64,000 bases of DNA from Elusimicrobiota bacterium (GTDB lineage Bacteria; Elusimicrobiota; Elusimicrobia; UBA1565; JACRDR01). Under the pieces are notes generated by a model that was given only the letters and a program-made list of their open reading frames with translations, was not told where the DNA came from and made no database searches. Position numbers and translations under genes: made by a program. Below, piece after piece: positions 1 through 8,900 of the stretch. Location: positions 206,345-270,344 of the forward strand of contig JACQBA010000007.1 of assembly GCA_016194745.1 (NCBI GenBank). The letters are read 5' to 3'. Every line of letters begins with the position of its first letter. Position 1 is the stretch's first letter.

Positions 1-304
1 CCGCGCGCGAAAGGGCAAAGGCCCGAGCTTCATCGAGGCCTCCACGTACCGCTGGCTCGAGCACGTCGGCCCCAATTTCGACTGGAGTCTCGGCTATCGC
101 TCCAAGGAGGAAGTCGAGGACGCGATGCGCCGCTGTCCCGTGAAGACCTTCGAAGAGCGCCTCGCCGCGGCGGGAATCCTCACCGGCGGGCAGAAGACGA
201 TGCTCCGCGACGAAATCTCCGAGCGCGTCGAGGACGCCGCCCGGTTCGGCAAGGAAAGCGCCTTCCCCGATCCCCATGAGCTCTTGGAGGCGACCGATGG
301 CTGA
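1..304 (+). CDS. TPP-dependent dehydrogenase E1 component, alpha subunit (3' end only)
   Basis: The 5' end is cut by the window edge; about 100 C-terminal residues remain, reading in frame from base 2 to a TGA at 302-304. The segment GPSFIEASTYRWLEHVGPN matches the end of the E1-alpha fold of the 2-oxoacid/acetoin dehydrogenase family, where a G-P-x-x-[IL]-E-A-x-T-Y-R-x-x-x-H stretch precedes the helical C-terminal tail. The stop overlaps the start of the E1-beta gene by eight bases, so the two subunits are probably translationally coupled and form the usual alpha2beta2 TPP enzyme. The substrate cannot be told from this fragment. No E2 or E3 gene lies downstream, which argues against a complete dehydrogenase complex here. 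Confidence 0.75.
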   Translation, partial: RARKGKGPSFIEASTYRWLEHVGPNFDWSLGYRSKEEVEDAMRRCPVKTFEERLAAAGILTGGQKTMLRDEISERVEDAARFGKESAFPDPHELLEATDG

Positions 305-1346
305 GGCCCGGCGCGAGCTCAAGTATTGGGAGGCCATTTCCGAGGCCACCGTGCAGGCGATGGAGGCGGACGAGAGCGTCTTCGTCTTCGGCATCGGCGT
401 CGACGACCCGAAAAAGATCTTCGGAACGACCAAAGCGGCCTACGAGCGCTTCGGCGCCGCGCGCGTCTTCGACACGCCGGTCTCAGAGAACGCCTTGACC
501 GGCGTCGCAATCGGCGCCTCGCTCACGGGATCGCGCCCGGTCATGATCCACGCGCGAAACGACTTCATGTACTACTGCATGGACCAGCTCTTCAACCACG
601 CGGCCAAGTGGTACGACATGCTCGGCGGTCTCATGCGCGCCCCGATCGTCGTGCGCGCCATCGTCGGCCGCGGCTGGGGGCAGGGCTCGCAGCACTCACA
701 GAGCCTGCAGGCCCTGTTCGCCCACGTGCCCGGACTCAATGTGGCGCTCCCGAGCTCGCCCTACGACGCGAAGGGACTCTTTCTCGCGGCGATCCGGGGC
801 GACGCGCCGACGATCCTCATCGAGAACCGCAAACTCTACGAGGTCTCCGGGCCGGTGCCGAAGGAGCCCTACGCGCTGCCGGTCGGCAAGGGCGCGGTGC
901 TCAAAAAGGGCAAGGACGCGACCATCGTCGCGTTCTCGCAAGCGGTTCAGGACGCGCTGGAGGCCGCCGCCGTCCTCAAAGGCGCGGGCATCGATGCCGA
1001 GGTGGTCGATCCCCGCTGGGCCAAGCCCCTCGACAAGGATCTGATCCTCTCCTCCGTCAAGAAGACGGGCCGACTCCTCGTCATGGACACTTCCTGGAAG
1101 TCCTACGGCGTGAGCGCGGAGGTCGCCGCGCTGGCGGCCGAGCACGCGTTTTCGGATCTCAAGGCGCCCGTCGCCCGGATCGCCCTGCCCGACATGCCCG
1201 CGCCCACCACGCAGGCGCTCGAAAAGGTCTTTTATCCCACCGTTGGCGACGTCGTGCATGCGGTCGAGAAGCTCTTCGGCAGGAAACGCAAGGGCGCGAC
1301 GCGTCTGCGCCCGGCGGCGAAGGAGACGTTCACGGGGCCGTTCTAG
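297..1346 (+). CDS. TPP-dependent dehydrogenase E1 component, beta subunit
   Basis: The 349-residue protein is the usual length for E1-beta / the C-terminal half of transketolase-like enzymes. PVSENALTGVAIGASLTGSR near residue 60 is the conserved E1-beta loop carrying the catalytic Glu that activates TPP, and the transketolase C-terminal domain follows from about residue 200. The ATG at 297 is preferred because GGAGG lies six bases upstream (286-290) and the frame overlaps the alpha-subunit stop. The downstream neighbour is a B12/radical SAM enzyme rather than an E2 acyltransferase. The pair may therefore supply a decarboxylated C2 or aldehyde unit to a biosynthetic pathway rather than to central metabolism; that is inference. 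Family is secure, substrate unknown. Confidence 0.85.
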   Translation: MAEARRELKYWEAISEATVQAMEADESVFVFGIGVDDPKKIFGTTKAAYERFGAARVFDTPVSENALTGVAIGASLTGSRPVMIHARNDFMYYCMDQLFNHAAKWYDMLGGLMRAPIVVRAIVGRGWGQGSQHSQSLQALFAHVPGLNVALPSSPYDAKGLFLAAIRGDAPTILIENRKLYEVSGPVPKEPYALPVGKGAVLKKGKDATIVAFSQAVQDALEAAAVLKGAGIDAEVVDPRWAKPLDKDLILSSVKKTGRLLVMDTSWKSYGVSAEVAALAAEHAFSDLKAPVARIALPDMPAPTTQALEKVFYPTVGDVVHAVEKLFGRKRKGATRLRPAAKETFTGPF

Positions 1347-1355
1347 CTGTCCCAC

Positions 1356-3275
1356 ATGAAGATCCTGTTCGTCATCAAAGAGGAAGACCCGATCGACCCG
1401 ATGAACGTCGAGCTGCTCTCGGCGCTCGCGAAGCGGGACGGGCACGAGACCTTCCTCAACGTCCTCCAGCACCGGAACTTGGCCGACACGATGCGGAAGG
1501 TGCAGCCCGACGTGATCGCCTACAGCGGCAAGACGGGCGAGCATAAGACCTTCTACAAGGCAAACCGCTTCGTGAAGGAGGCCTACGGCGACAAGGTATT
1601 CACCGTGATGGGCGGCCCGCACCCGACCTTCAACCACCGCGGCATTCAGCTTTTCGGCGAAACCGCGGCGGAACTCCCCAAGGCGAACGGGGACGCAACG
1701 TCCGGCCGCCAGCGCCACGTGATCGTCGAGCGCTCGGACCTGGACGCCCTCTGCATCGGCGAGGGCGACGACGCGTGGGTCGAGATGCTTGCGGCGCTCC
1801 AGAAGAAGCGCTCCTTGGACGAGATCCCGAACATGGTCACGCGCTCCAACCGCAAGCTGCACCCGGAGCCCATGCTCCGCGAGCGACGCATCGACTTGGA
1901 CGACCTTCCGTACTACGACCGCGCCTTGGTCTACGACAAAACGTTCCTCGGCGCCTTCCCGATGCGGAGCTTCATGTCGAGCCGGGGCTGTCCCTTCCGC
2001 TGCACCTACTGCTTCAACTACGACTGGAACAAGACGTACCGCGACCAGGGCAAGCTCGGCAAGCTCCACAACCGCTATAGCGTCGACCGCTTGATCGCCG
2101 AGATTCAGGATTGGCGGCGCATGGAGGCGGAGAAGGGTTACGCGCCGACCCAGTTCATCAAGTTTTACGACGACATGTTCGAGTTCCGCGCGAGCCCTTG
2201 GCTAGTCGAGTTCGCGGAGAAGTTCCCGCGCGAGGTCGGGCTGCCCTTCTTCTGCCTCGTCCGCTGCGACATCTTCGCGCACGAAGAGAAGGACGGGAGC
2301 GTGAAGCTCAACGAAGAGGTCCTCGTCCTCCTCAAGAAAGCCGGACTCCAATCGATCTCGATGTCGATCGAGGCGGGCAACAACTTCATTCGCGAGAACA
2401 TCCTGGTCCGAGACATGACGGAGAAGGAGATCTTCGCCGCCTTCGACTTGATGAAGAAATACAAGATCGGCACCTTCGCCAATACGATCCTCGGCATCCC
2501 GGCGCCGGTGATCCCGCACAAGGGAGACCCCGATTTCGACAACAAGCTCCACAAGGCGATGAACGAGACGAAGCTCGCCTACGTCGTCGCGAAAAAGCAG
2601 GTCGAGCCGGGGCGAAACGGGGGGAAGGGATACCCCGCGGAGCTCGACGGGCTGATGACGCGACTTGAGGCGAAGCCCGATGAGACGACGCGCAGCGAGG
2701 GCGTGCAGGCCCTCGAGGCGCTCGGCCTCAAGCACGACCCGATCGAATACGACATCCAATCCGTCGACATCAATATCAAGTGCGGCATCCACCACACGAT
2801 GTTCCCGCGCCTCGATCCCTATCCGGGCACGGTGATCACCGACTACACGATGGCCGTCGGTGCCTTTGACGGCAACTACGAAAAGCTGCACTCCTCCTAC
2901 GACACGACCTCCTCCTTCACTTGCTTTACGCCCAAGCAGAAGATGATGCAGGACAACCTCTCCTTCCTCGGGCAGGTGTGCACGGTGTGGCCGTGGCTGT
3001 GGCCCTTCGCGCGGAAGGTCCTGATCAAGCTGCCCCTCACCCCGCTTTACTGGTTCATGTTCCTCGTCGCCAAGACGTACGTCATCAAGCGCTACGTCTA
3101 CCCGATGAAATTCCACCCCGGCAACGTGTTCCACGCGGCCTACCGCGTGCTCTTGGTCGAGTACAAGAAGTTCTTCCAGAATTCCAACAAGGACGAGAAC
3201 TTCTACACGAAGCCGAAGGGTTGGCGCGCCGCGGCCACGCCGACCGACGTCCTGGGCGGCCGCTGGGAGGCCTGA
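1356..3275 (+). CDS. B12-binding-domain radical SAM protein
   Basis: This 639-residue protein has an N-terminal cobalamin-binding Rossmann-like domain (about residues 1-150, with VMGGPHPTF typical of its end). The radical SAM core starts near residue 205 with the 4Fe-4S motif C212-P-F-R-C216-T-Y-C219. A hydrophobic, possibly membrane-associating stretch lies near residues 545-575. Known families with this layout carry out methylations and ring or carbon-skeleton rearrangements in lipid, cofactor and natural-product pathways. The gene follows E1-beta by nine bases without a strong ribosome binding site, and its stop directly abuts the next GTG start, so it belongs to one operon. The reaction cannot be assigned from sequence. 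Confidence 0.88.
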   Translation: MKILFVIKEEDPIDPMNVELLSALAKRDGHETFLNVLQHRNLADTMRKVQPDVIAYSGKTGEHKTFYKANRFVKEAYGDKVFTVMGGPHPTFNHRGIQLFGETAAELPKANGDATSGRQRHVIVERSDLDALCIGEGDDAWVEMLAALQKKRSLDEIPNMVTRSNRKLHPEPMLRERRIDLDDLPYYDRALVYDKTFLGAFPMRSFMSSRGCPFRCTYCFNYDWNKTYRDQGKLGKLHNRYSVDRLIAEIQDWRRMEAEKGYAPTQFIKFYDDMFEFRASPWLVEFAEKFPREVGLPFFCLVRCDIFAHEEKDGSVKLNEEVLVLLKKAGLQSISMSIEAGNNFIRENILVRDMTEKEIFAAFDLMKKYKIGTFANTILGIPAPVIPHKGDPDFDNKLHKAMNETKLAYVVAKKQVEPGRNGGKGYPAELDGLMTRLEAKPDETTRSEGVQALEALGLKHDPIEYDIQSVDINIKCGIHHTMFPRLDPYPGTVITDYTMAVGAFDGNYEKLHSSYDTTSSFTCFTPKQKMMQDNLSFLGQVCTVWPWLWPFARKVLIKLPLTPLYWFMFLVAKTYVIKRYVYPMKFHPGNVFHAAYRVLLVEYKKFFQNSNKDENFYTKPKGWRAAATPTDVLGGRWEA

Positions 3276-3788
3276 GTGCGCGGGGTCGTGGTGCTAGCGG
3301 GACTTCTCCTCTTCGCGATCGGCATGGGCCTTCATGTCCGCATTTGGCGCAAAGGACGTCCGGAGCGAGAACTCCTCTCCCTCGTACTGACGTTTTTCGC
3401 GCCCTGGGCGGCCTACACGTTCACCGCCCTCGTCGGCATGCGGCTCGGGCCGCTGTGGGTCTCGGACTGGGCGGCGGTAAGCCTGCTGTACTGGACGCTG
3501 TCTGGAGCGTACCTGCAGACGTATCCCGTGCTGCAAGCCGCGAGCCCCTCGCTTCTCATCGTGCTCGCGGTGGGCAAGGCCATGCCGCGCGGGCTTTCAG
3601 AGGAGGAACTCCTCGAGACCTTGGTCGACCCGCAAAGCCAGATGGCGGACCGCATCGACGACCTTTTGGAAGGCGGACTCGTGACGCAGGACGGGGGAAA
3701 GCTCCGGCTGACCAAGACGTCGGCCGCGTTCATCTTCCCGTTCCGCTGCCTTAGGGCCCTGCTGGGCATGGAGCTCGGACGAGGATGA
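3276..3788 (+). CDS. Small membrane protein with winged-helix-like C-terminal tail (hypothetical 1)
   Basis: The 170-residue protein starts with GTG directly after the preceding TGA; GGGAGG at 3265-3270 supports this start. Residues 1-100 hold three hydrophobic segments (around 1-22, 35-55 and 65-85). The soluble tail (about 105-170) has the pattern of a winged-helix domain, with LLEGGLVTQDGGKLRLT resembling the recognition-helix end and wing of MarR-like folds. I do not recognise the family. The next gene encodes a protein of nearly the same size and layout, so the two may be paralogous partners. It is coupled to its neighbours by an abutting start and a four-base overlap. Confidence 0.7.
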   Translation: MRGVVVLAGLLLFAIGMGLHVRIWRKGRPERELLSLVLTFFAPWAAYTFTALVGMRLGPLWVSDWAAVSLLYWTLSGAYLQTYPVLQAASPSLLIVLAVGKAMPRGLSEEELLETLVDPQSQMADRIDDLLEGGLVTQDGGKLRLTKTSAAFIFPFRCLRALLGMELGRG

Positions 3789-4312
3789 TCGACACGCGGA
3801 TGCGTCTTGTGGCGCTCCTGGCGCTCTCGCCCTTCGCCTTGGCGCTGTGGCACGCGGTCCTGGCGCGCGTCCTGCGCTCGGCCAAGTCTCCCCAAGCGGT
3901 CGCGATGCTCGCCTCGGCGACGGGCGCGCCGATCGCAGGCGCCCCCGTATGGCTATTCGCGCTCCGCCACGCGCTGACGGGAGGCCAGGTCTTCTGGGGC
4001 GTCGTATACGCTGCCCTCGTCTACTCCGGCATCGCTTATTGCTACTTCCATCTCTTCAACATCAGCGAGACCTCGCGGCGACTGCGCATCCTCTCCGAGA
4101 TATGGCTGAAAAAGGAGATCGAACCGAAGCAACTGTCGATCAACTACCATCCGGAGCACCAGATCAAGGTACGCCTGGAGCGCCTCGTCGCGACGCGGCA
4201 GCTGAAGGTCGAGGAGGGCTTCTACGTCTTGGACCGCACGGTCCTGCATCGCGCCGCGCTCGCCATCGCCGCGTGGGGCGATTTCCTGAGGCGGCCTCTC
4301 GGGGAGCCGTGA
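3785..4312 (+). CDS. Small membrane protein with winged-helix-like C-terminal tail (hypothetical 2)
   Basis: The 175-residue protein starts at an ATG that overlaps the previous stop (ATGA). It has about three hydrophobic segments in the first 90 residues (7-25, 40-60, 70-88). A charged cytoplasmic-type tail follows, whose RLERLVATRQLKVEEGFYVL resembles a helix plus beta-wing. A short hydrophobic stretch, ALAIAAWGDFL, closes the protein. Architecture and size mirror the preceding gene, although residue identity is low by eye. Neither has a name I can support. The fixed, overlapping order suggests a heterodimeric membrane complex serving the TPP/radical SAM pathway; that is inference only. Confidence 0.68.
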   Translation: MIDTRMRLVALLALSPFALALWHAVLARVLRSAKSPQAVAMLASATGAPIAGAPVWLFALRHALTGGQVFWGVVYAALVYSGIAYCYFHLFNISETSRRLRILSEIWLKKEIEPKQLSINYHPEHQIKVRLERLVATRQLKVEEGFYVLDRTVLHRAALAIAAWGDFLRRPLGEP

Positions 4313-4821
4313 AGCTCCTCGCCGGGCACGTGGTCCGCGACCACGTGCTGTTGGGCGCCGTCGTCGCGGGTCTCCTGTATCCGTGGCTCGGAGTGCATGG
4401 CGCGGCGCTCTTCTGGTTCGCCTCGGTCATGATCGATGTGGACCACTACCTGCATTTCCTGTCCTACACCGGCTTTCGCGACTGGACGCCGCAGGGGATG
4501 TTCCGCTTCCACGGCCACCTCTTCGGCCATATCCACCGCGAAGACTTCATCGCGGTCGAAGTGTTTCACACCTTCGAATTTCTGCTGGCGGCCGGCCTCA
4601 TCGCGACGTATGCCGCGCCCCTCCTATTGCCCGCCTACTGGGGCTGCCTGTTCCACCTCGTGGTCGACGTCTTCCACCTGAGGAGCCACCGCGCCCTGGA
4701 CAAGCGCGCCCACTCCTTCGTCAGCTTCTGGTGGCGCCGCCGAAAACTGCAGGAGCGAGGCCTCTCGCCGGACTGGATCTACCACCCTTCACGGGCGACC
4801 GATGACCTCCGCTATCACTGA
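4309..4821 (+). CDS. Membrane-bound metal-dependent hydrolase-like protein (YdjM-like)
   Basis: The gene starts at GTG 4309, overlapping the previous stop by four bases (GTGA), and encodes 170 residues. The N-terminus has HVVRDHVLLGAVVAGLLYP and then a membrane segment followed by MIDVDHYLHF. These His/Asp-rich motifs are typical of the YdjM/LexA-binding inner-membrane hydrolase-like family, whose members carry D-x-D-H motifs next to membrane helices. Further His residues (FHGHLFGHIHRED, then HLVVDVFH) could complete a metal site. It is the last gene of the operon that begins with the E1 genes. Biochemical activity of this family is poorly established, so the hydrolase label is structural. 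Confidence 0.6.
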   Translation: MKLLAGHVVRDHVLLGAVVAGLLYPWLGVHGAALFWFASVMIDVDHYLHFLSYTGFRDWTPQGMFRFHGHLFGHIHREDFIAVEVFHTFEFLLAAGLIATYAAPLLLPAYWGCLFHLVVDVFHLRSHRALDKRAHSFVSFWWRRRKLQERGLSPDWIYHPSRATDDLRYH

Positions 4822-4830
4822 ACTTCGCCG

Positions 4831-5706
4831 CTAATCTTTAAGAAGCGGTTTGCAGGCGTCGGGCAAGGTCGGCATCCTCGGTTTGTAGGGCGCGAGCGCG
4901 CGGCGCTTCGCCTCGGCCTTGCTGGCGGGGGTGAACCAGGACGCGAGTTCCTCTCCGCAGCCGTCGCCCTCGGGAACCGGCTCCTTGGCTCCGCGGCATT
5001 GAGGGCTCGCCTTCGGGCAGCTCAAGCGCACGTGGAAGTGATTGTCGTGGCCCCACAGCGGCCGCAGACGCCTCAGCCAAGCCGCGCCGGGGTACTTCTT
5101 GCAGGCCTCCTGCTTGATGATCGGATCGACGAAGATGCGCTCGACCTCGGGAGGGTCGGAGGCGAGCCGGAGAGTCTCGAGCATCTCGGGCTTCCAGTAC
5201 TCCGAGGGCTTCTCAAAATAGGGTACGACCATGTTCGGCGCGCCGACGGTCTCGCGCTCTTCCTTGGTGAACCGCTTGCCCTTTTCGGGCCGCCAATACC
5301 AAATGTCTGCGTCCAGGCCGATCTGGTGGCTCGCGTGGAAGGAGGAAGTCGGCCCGCCGCGCGCCTGGCCGATGTCGCCGAGCAGAAAGGGCTCCAAACC
5401 TTCCTTCTTGCAGCGGGCGGCGAGGTTTCGTAAAAACGCGACCAAATCCGGGTGGGCGAAATCTCGCAGACGCTGGGGGCGCATGACCTGGTAGCTGGGG
5501 TCCTCCGCAGCTACCTTCTCGCCGCCGCGGAGGCACCCGGCGCCGTAGCCGCCGATCGCCTCCGCGGCGCCGGGAGCGGGAGAGGTCAGCGCCGGCCAGG
5601 GATTGTCCGGGACCTTCGTCTTCTTGGAGGCGGCGAAGGCGGGAAAAACGCTGAAGATCGCCGCTAAAAACACAAAACCCGCCGTTGGGCGGGTCCGGCC
5701 TGCCAT
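4831..5706 (-). CDS. mepA: Penicillin-insensitive murein endopeptidase (MepA-like)
   Basis: This 291-residue secreted protein carries both MepA (M74) zinc-site signatures: SSFHASHQIGLDADIWYW at about residues 120-137 and the late GHDNHFHVRL motif. The enzyme cleaves D-Ala-meso-DAP cross-links in periplasmic peptidoglycan. Conserved cysteines and length fit the E. coli protein (about 274 residues). The ATG at 5706 is chosen because it begins a signal peptide (hydrophobic core AGFVFLAAIFSVFPAFA) and lies about 35 bases after a TATAAT box on the minus strand. Oddly, the start codon and first part of the signal peptide lie inside a ~70-bp element repeated at 30250-30322. The gene converges on the preceding operon with nine bases between stops. 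Confidence 0.88.
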   Translation of the reverse strand: MAGRTRPTAGFVFLAAIFSVFPAFAASKKTKVPDNPWPALTSPAPGAAEAIGGYGAGCLRGGEKVAAEDPSYQVMRPQRLRDFAHPDLVAFLRNLAARCKKEGLEPFLLGDIGQARGGPTSSFHASHQIGLDADIWYWRPEKGKRFTKEERETVGAPNMVVPYFEKPSEYWKPEMLETLRLASDPPEVERIFVDPIIKQEACKKYPGAAWLRRLRPLWGHDNHFHVRLSCPKASPQCRGAKEPVPEGDGCGEELASWFTPASKAEAKRRALAPYKPRMPTLPDACKPLLKD

Positions 5707-5728
5707 TTCTCGTCGCAGGTTCGAAATC
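5659..5728. repeat. Island-edge direct repeat, copy A
   Basis: About 70 bases recur at 30250-30322 in the same orientation, with roughly 85-88 percent identity by hand alignment. Shared parts are an A-rich block (AACACAAAACCCGCC), a GC hairpin (CCCGCC / GGGCGGG), CGGCCTGCCATTTCT and GTCGCAGGTTCGA. Read on the minus strand, the GC hairpin is followed by TTTTGTGTTTTT and looks like an intrinsic terminator, preceded by a small CCTGC/GCAGG hairpin. The plus-strand GTCGCAGGTTCGA resembles the 5' half of a tRNA T-arm, but the 3' half of the stem is absent. This copy covers the 5' leader and signal-peptide start of mepA. Confidence 0.8.
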
Positions 5729-5743
5729 AAATTCTTAACCACA

Positions 5744-5749
5744 TTATAG
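5744..5749 (-). promoter_or_regulatory. -10 box of mepA
   Basis: The minus strand reads TATAAT here, about 37 bases before the mepA ATG. No good -35 match is visible. Transcription from here would run through repeat copy A before or at the start codon, placing a terminator-like hairpin within the first codons. Confidence 0.5.
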
Positions 5750-5844
5750 CAGATTCTCCGCAGCCGCGCCAGGGTATTCTTGGGCTGCGGCCGGTGAGTT
5801 CCTCGAACGGAACCGATGACGCATCCGGACCGTTCCCGCGATCT

Positions 5845-5911
5845 TGTCACAAAACGTTCTACATGAACTTACGAATCCGCTATCGACCCGGGGGCGGGGC
5901 GCGCGTATAAT
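5845..5911 (+). promoter_or_regulatory. EPS promoter 1 with upstream TGTCAC motif
   Basis: TGTCAC (5845-5850) lies 37 bases before ATCGACCCG (5882-5890). This contains a TTGACA-like -35 (TCGACC), then 17 bases and a perfect TATAAT (5906-5911). The same TGTCAC, ATCGACCCG and TATAATCG order occurs at 11081-11148 with the same 37-base offset, ahead of the export gene. Together they look like a co-regulated promoter pair with an activator or operator site near -70. The start codon at 5928 lies 16 bases after the -10 box. Confidence 0.65.
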
Positions 5912-5927
5912 CGCCCATAACGTTCAG

Positions 5928-8900
5928 ATGCCTACCACGACGCAGGTCCCAGAAGGGAGCGCCCTGCAGCTGCCGCAAGACTTCCACCGTACTCCGAGCA
6001 CTCGCTCGCAGCCAGCGCGCTTCGAATTCGACCTGGACCCGGCTTCGGGCGCCGCGGCCGCCGAGATTGCGGCCGCCTTCGGCATCCTCCTGTATCGCTA
6101 CAACGCCCAGGCATCGATCACCCTGAATGCCTCCCGCAAGAGCGCTTCCGGCGAGCTTCTCTGGCGGCGACCGCTCGAGCTGTCGACCGGGGCACAAGCG
6201 CACGGAAAGAGCGTACTTGAGGAAGCGCGAGCCTTCCTTCGCCGCGTTGACGACGGATCGCCTGCGGGCTGGGCCCTGTCGCGCGCCGTAGGAAGCCGAG
6301 CCGCGATCGCATTTCTCGAGTCTGATCCCGCCGAGGAGCCGCTCGACCAGGACGACCTCCTGCTTGCCCTCCAGCCATCGGACGCGAAATTCCGCGCGGC
6401 GTTCCTTTATGACGCCGGAGTGTTCAAGCGGACCAGCATTGAAAGGATCGCGGGACATCTGAAGGAGCTGTTGGCGAACCTTCTAGCGTCGCCGGACACG
6501 CCGCTCTCGAGGCTGCGCCTCCTGCCTCAGGCCGAGCGACTCTGGATCGAATCGGTCTGTGAAGGCGCTCCCCGGAAAACGCCCGCGGAGTTCGTCCACC
6601 TCTCCTTCGAGCGCCATGCTGCCGCTTCGCCCGAGACGGCGGCCGTCCGCTTTCGCAATGAGGCTTTGTCGTACCGGGAGCTCAATTCCCGCGCCAACCG
6701 GCTGGCCCGGTATCTGACGGCCCAAGGCGTCGGGGCCGAAAGCCGCGTCGTGGTGTGCTTGGACCCTTCCTTCGACGTCGCCATCGCGCTTTTGGCCATA
6801 CTCAAGGCGGGAGCGGTCTACGTGCCCCTCGATCCCACCTACCCGGCCGCGCGCATCCGCGCCGTCTTAGAGGACATCCAGCCGACGCTGGTGCTCACGC
6901 GCTCGCACCTGCGGGAAAAGACCGCGGGCCCGGTCCATGCGGTCCTCGCGCTGGACGAAGCCGCCGCGCTTGTCGGCGCGTACTCCGACGAGGACCCCGG
7001 CCTCGCGGTCGATCCCCGGCAGACCGCCTACGTCTATTACACCTCCGGGACGACCGGCACGCCGAAGGGCGCCATGGCGAGCCAAGCCAACCTGGCCAGC
7101 TATATCGCCGCCGCCCGGGAGCGCTATCGGATCGCCGCTACCGACGTCATTCCGGCCATCGCCCGCTTCAGTTTCAGCATCAGCATGTTCGAGCTGATGT
7201 CGCCCCTCGCCGCGGGAGGAACACTCGTCCTCCTGGAACGCGATCATATCCTCGATCTCGCGCGCATGGCCAAGACGCTCGAAGGGGTCACCTTCTTCCA
7301 CGCCGGCCCTAGCCTCCTCAAGAACATACTTCCATTCATCAAGCGGCGCTACTCGGACTTCCAGGCCTTCGCGGGCGTGCGCCACGCCTCCTCCGGCGGC
7401 GACATGGTCTCCGCCGAAGTAGCGGAGGACCTGAAGCTGATATTTCCCAACGCCGAAGTGTTCGTCATCTACGGCTGCAGCGAGATCAGCTGCATGGGCA
7501 CCACTTACCCCGTCGCCCGGGAGCGCGCGATCGAGCGCACCTACGTCGGCCGGGTATTCGACGGCATGGTGCTTCGGGTGCTCGACGGCGCGCGCAACAT
7601 TCTTCCCGTCGGCATCGTCGGCGAGATTCACTTTGCGGGAGACGGAATCGTGAAGGGCTATTGGAACCGCCCGGAGTTGACGGTTGAAAAGTTCGTCGAG
7701 ATCGACGGCCGCCGCTTCTACCGGACAGGCGACATGGGGCGTCTGAGCGAGGATGGATGGCTCGAGATCCTAGGGCGCGGTGATTTCCAAATCAAACTGA
7801 GAGGCATGCGCATCGAGTTGGGCGAGGTCGAGCATCACCTCCGCAGGGCGCCGGGAGTGCGCGACGGCGTCGTGATGGCCGGAAATACGGAGGGCGAGAC
7901 GAGCCTGATCGCCTACCTCGTGATGGACCGCGGCGAGGCCATTGCCGATCTCGCCCCGTATTCCGCCGCGGCCGTGCGCAGCTTCATGTCCGAGCACCTG
8001 CCGGATTACATGGTTCCTGCCAGATACGTCCAGCTCGATAGCCTGCCTCTCAACCACAATATGAAGGTGGACCGCCGCGCGCTCCCGGCGCCCGAGGACG
8101 CGAACTGCCGCCTGGACGATGTCGCCTCTTTGCGCGCGCCGCGGACCGCTACCGAAAAACGCCTGGCATCGATCTGGGGGAAGCTGCTCGGCCTGCGACA
8201 GATCGGTCTCGACGACCACTTCTTCGATCTGGGCGGCCACTCCCTCTTGGGGCTCAAGCTCATCCTCGCCGTCGACGCTGAGCTCGGAGTCACGCTCGAC
8301 GGGATGGACGTGCTGCGCGAGTCCCTGGAGACGCAAGCCGCCCTCTGCGACCGGCATCTTGGAAAGCCACGGGTCGAAGTCCAGTCGGGCGATCCTTCCC
8401 GGGCGCCGGAGGAGAGCTTCGAGGCTTTCCACTTCGGCGACGGCCAAAGCCTCTACGGAGTCCTGAGCGGATGCGCCGCCGGCGAGGCGGTTCTCATCTG
8501 CCCGCCCGTGGGACACGAGCTGGTTCGAACGCACTTCATTCTGCGTCAGCTCGCCAAGCGCCTGGCGGCCAAGGGCGTGCCCTCGCTGCGCTTTGACTAC
8601 TACGGCTGCGGCGATTCGCTCGGCGAAGGCGCTGACGCCACATGTTCCCGGTGGCGCCGCGACGTGGTCCAGGCATACGACGAGCTTAAGCGCCGAACGG
8701 GGGCGACGAGGATCACCTGCGTCGGCGTGCGGCTCGGCGCAGCGTTGGCCGACGCCGGCGCGAGCGGCCTTCCCGTCGCCGGTTTCGTTTTCTGGGACCC
8801 GGTGCGCGACGGCGCGGCGCACCTGGCGGAGGTCTCCTCGACTCACGACCGCTTCATCCGCGTCCTGATGCGCTGGCGCTATCAGATGCCGCCGCCGGCA

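Noticed and set aside
696..2069. Long open frame on the minus strand opposite the E1-beta and radical SAM genes
   Set aside because: Composition follows the third-position GC bias of the real genes; it has no recognisable motif, no ribosome binding site and crosses a gene boundary. The same applies to other long antisense frames in the window.
5659..5728. A tRNA gene or complete tRNA 3' end in the repeat element
   Set aside because: Only the first half of a T-arm-like sequence (GCAGGTTCGA) is present; the matching CCTGC, acceptor stem and anticodon arm are missing.
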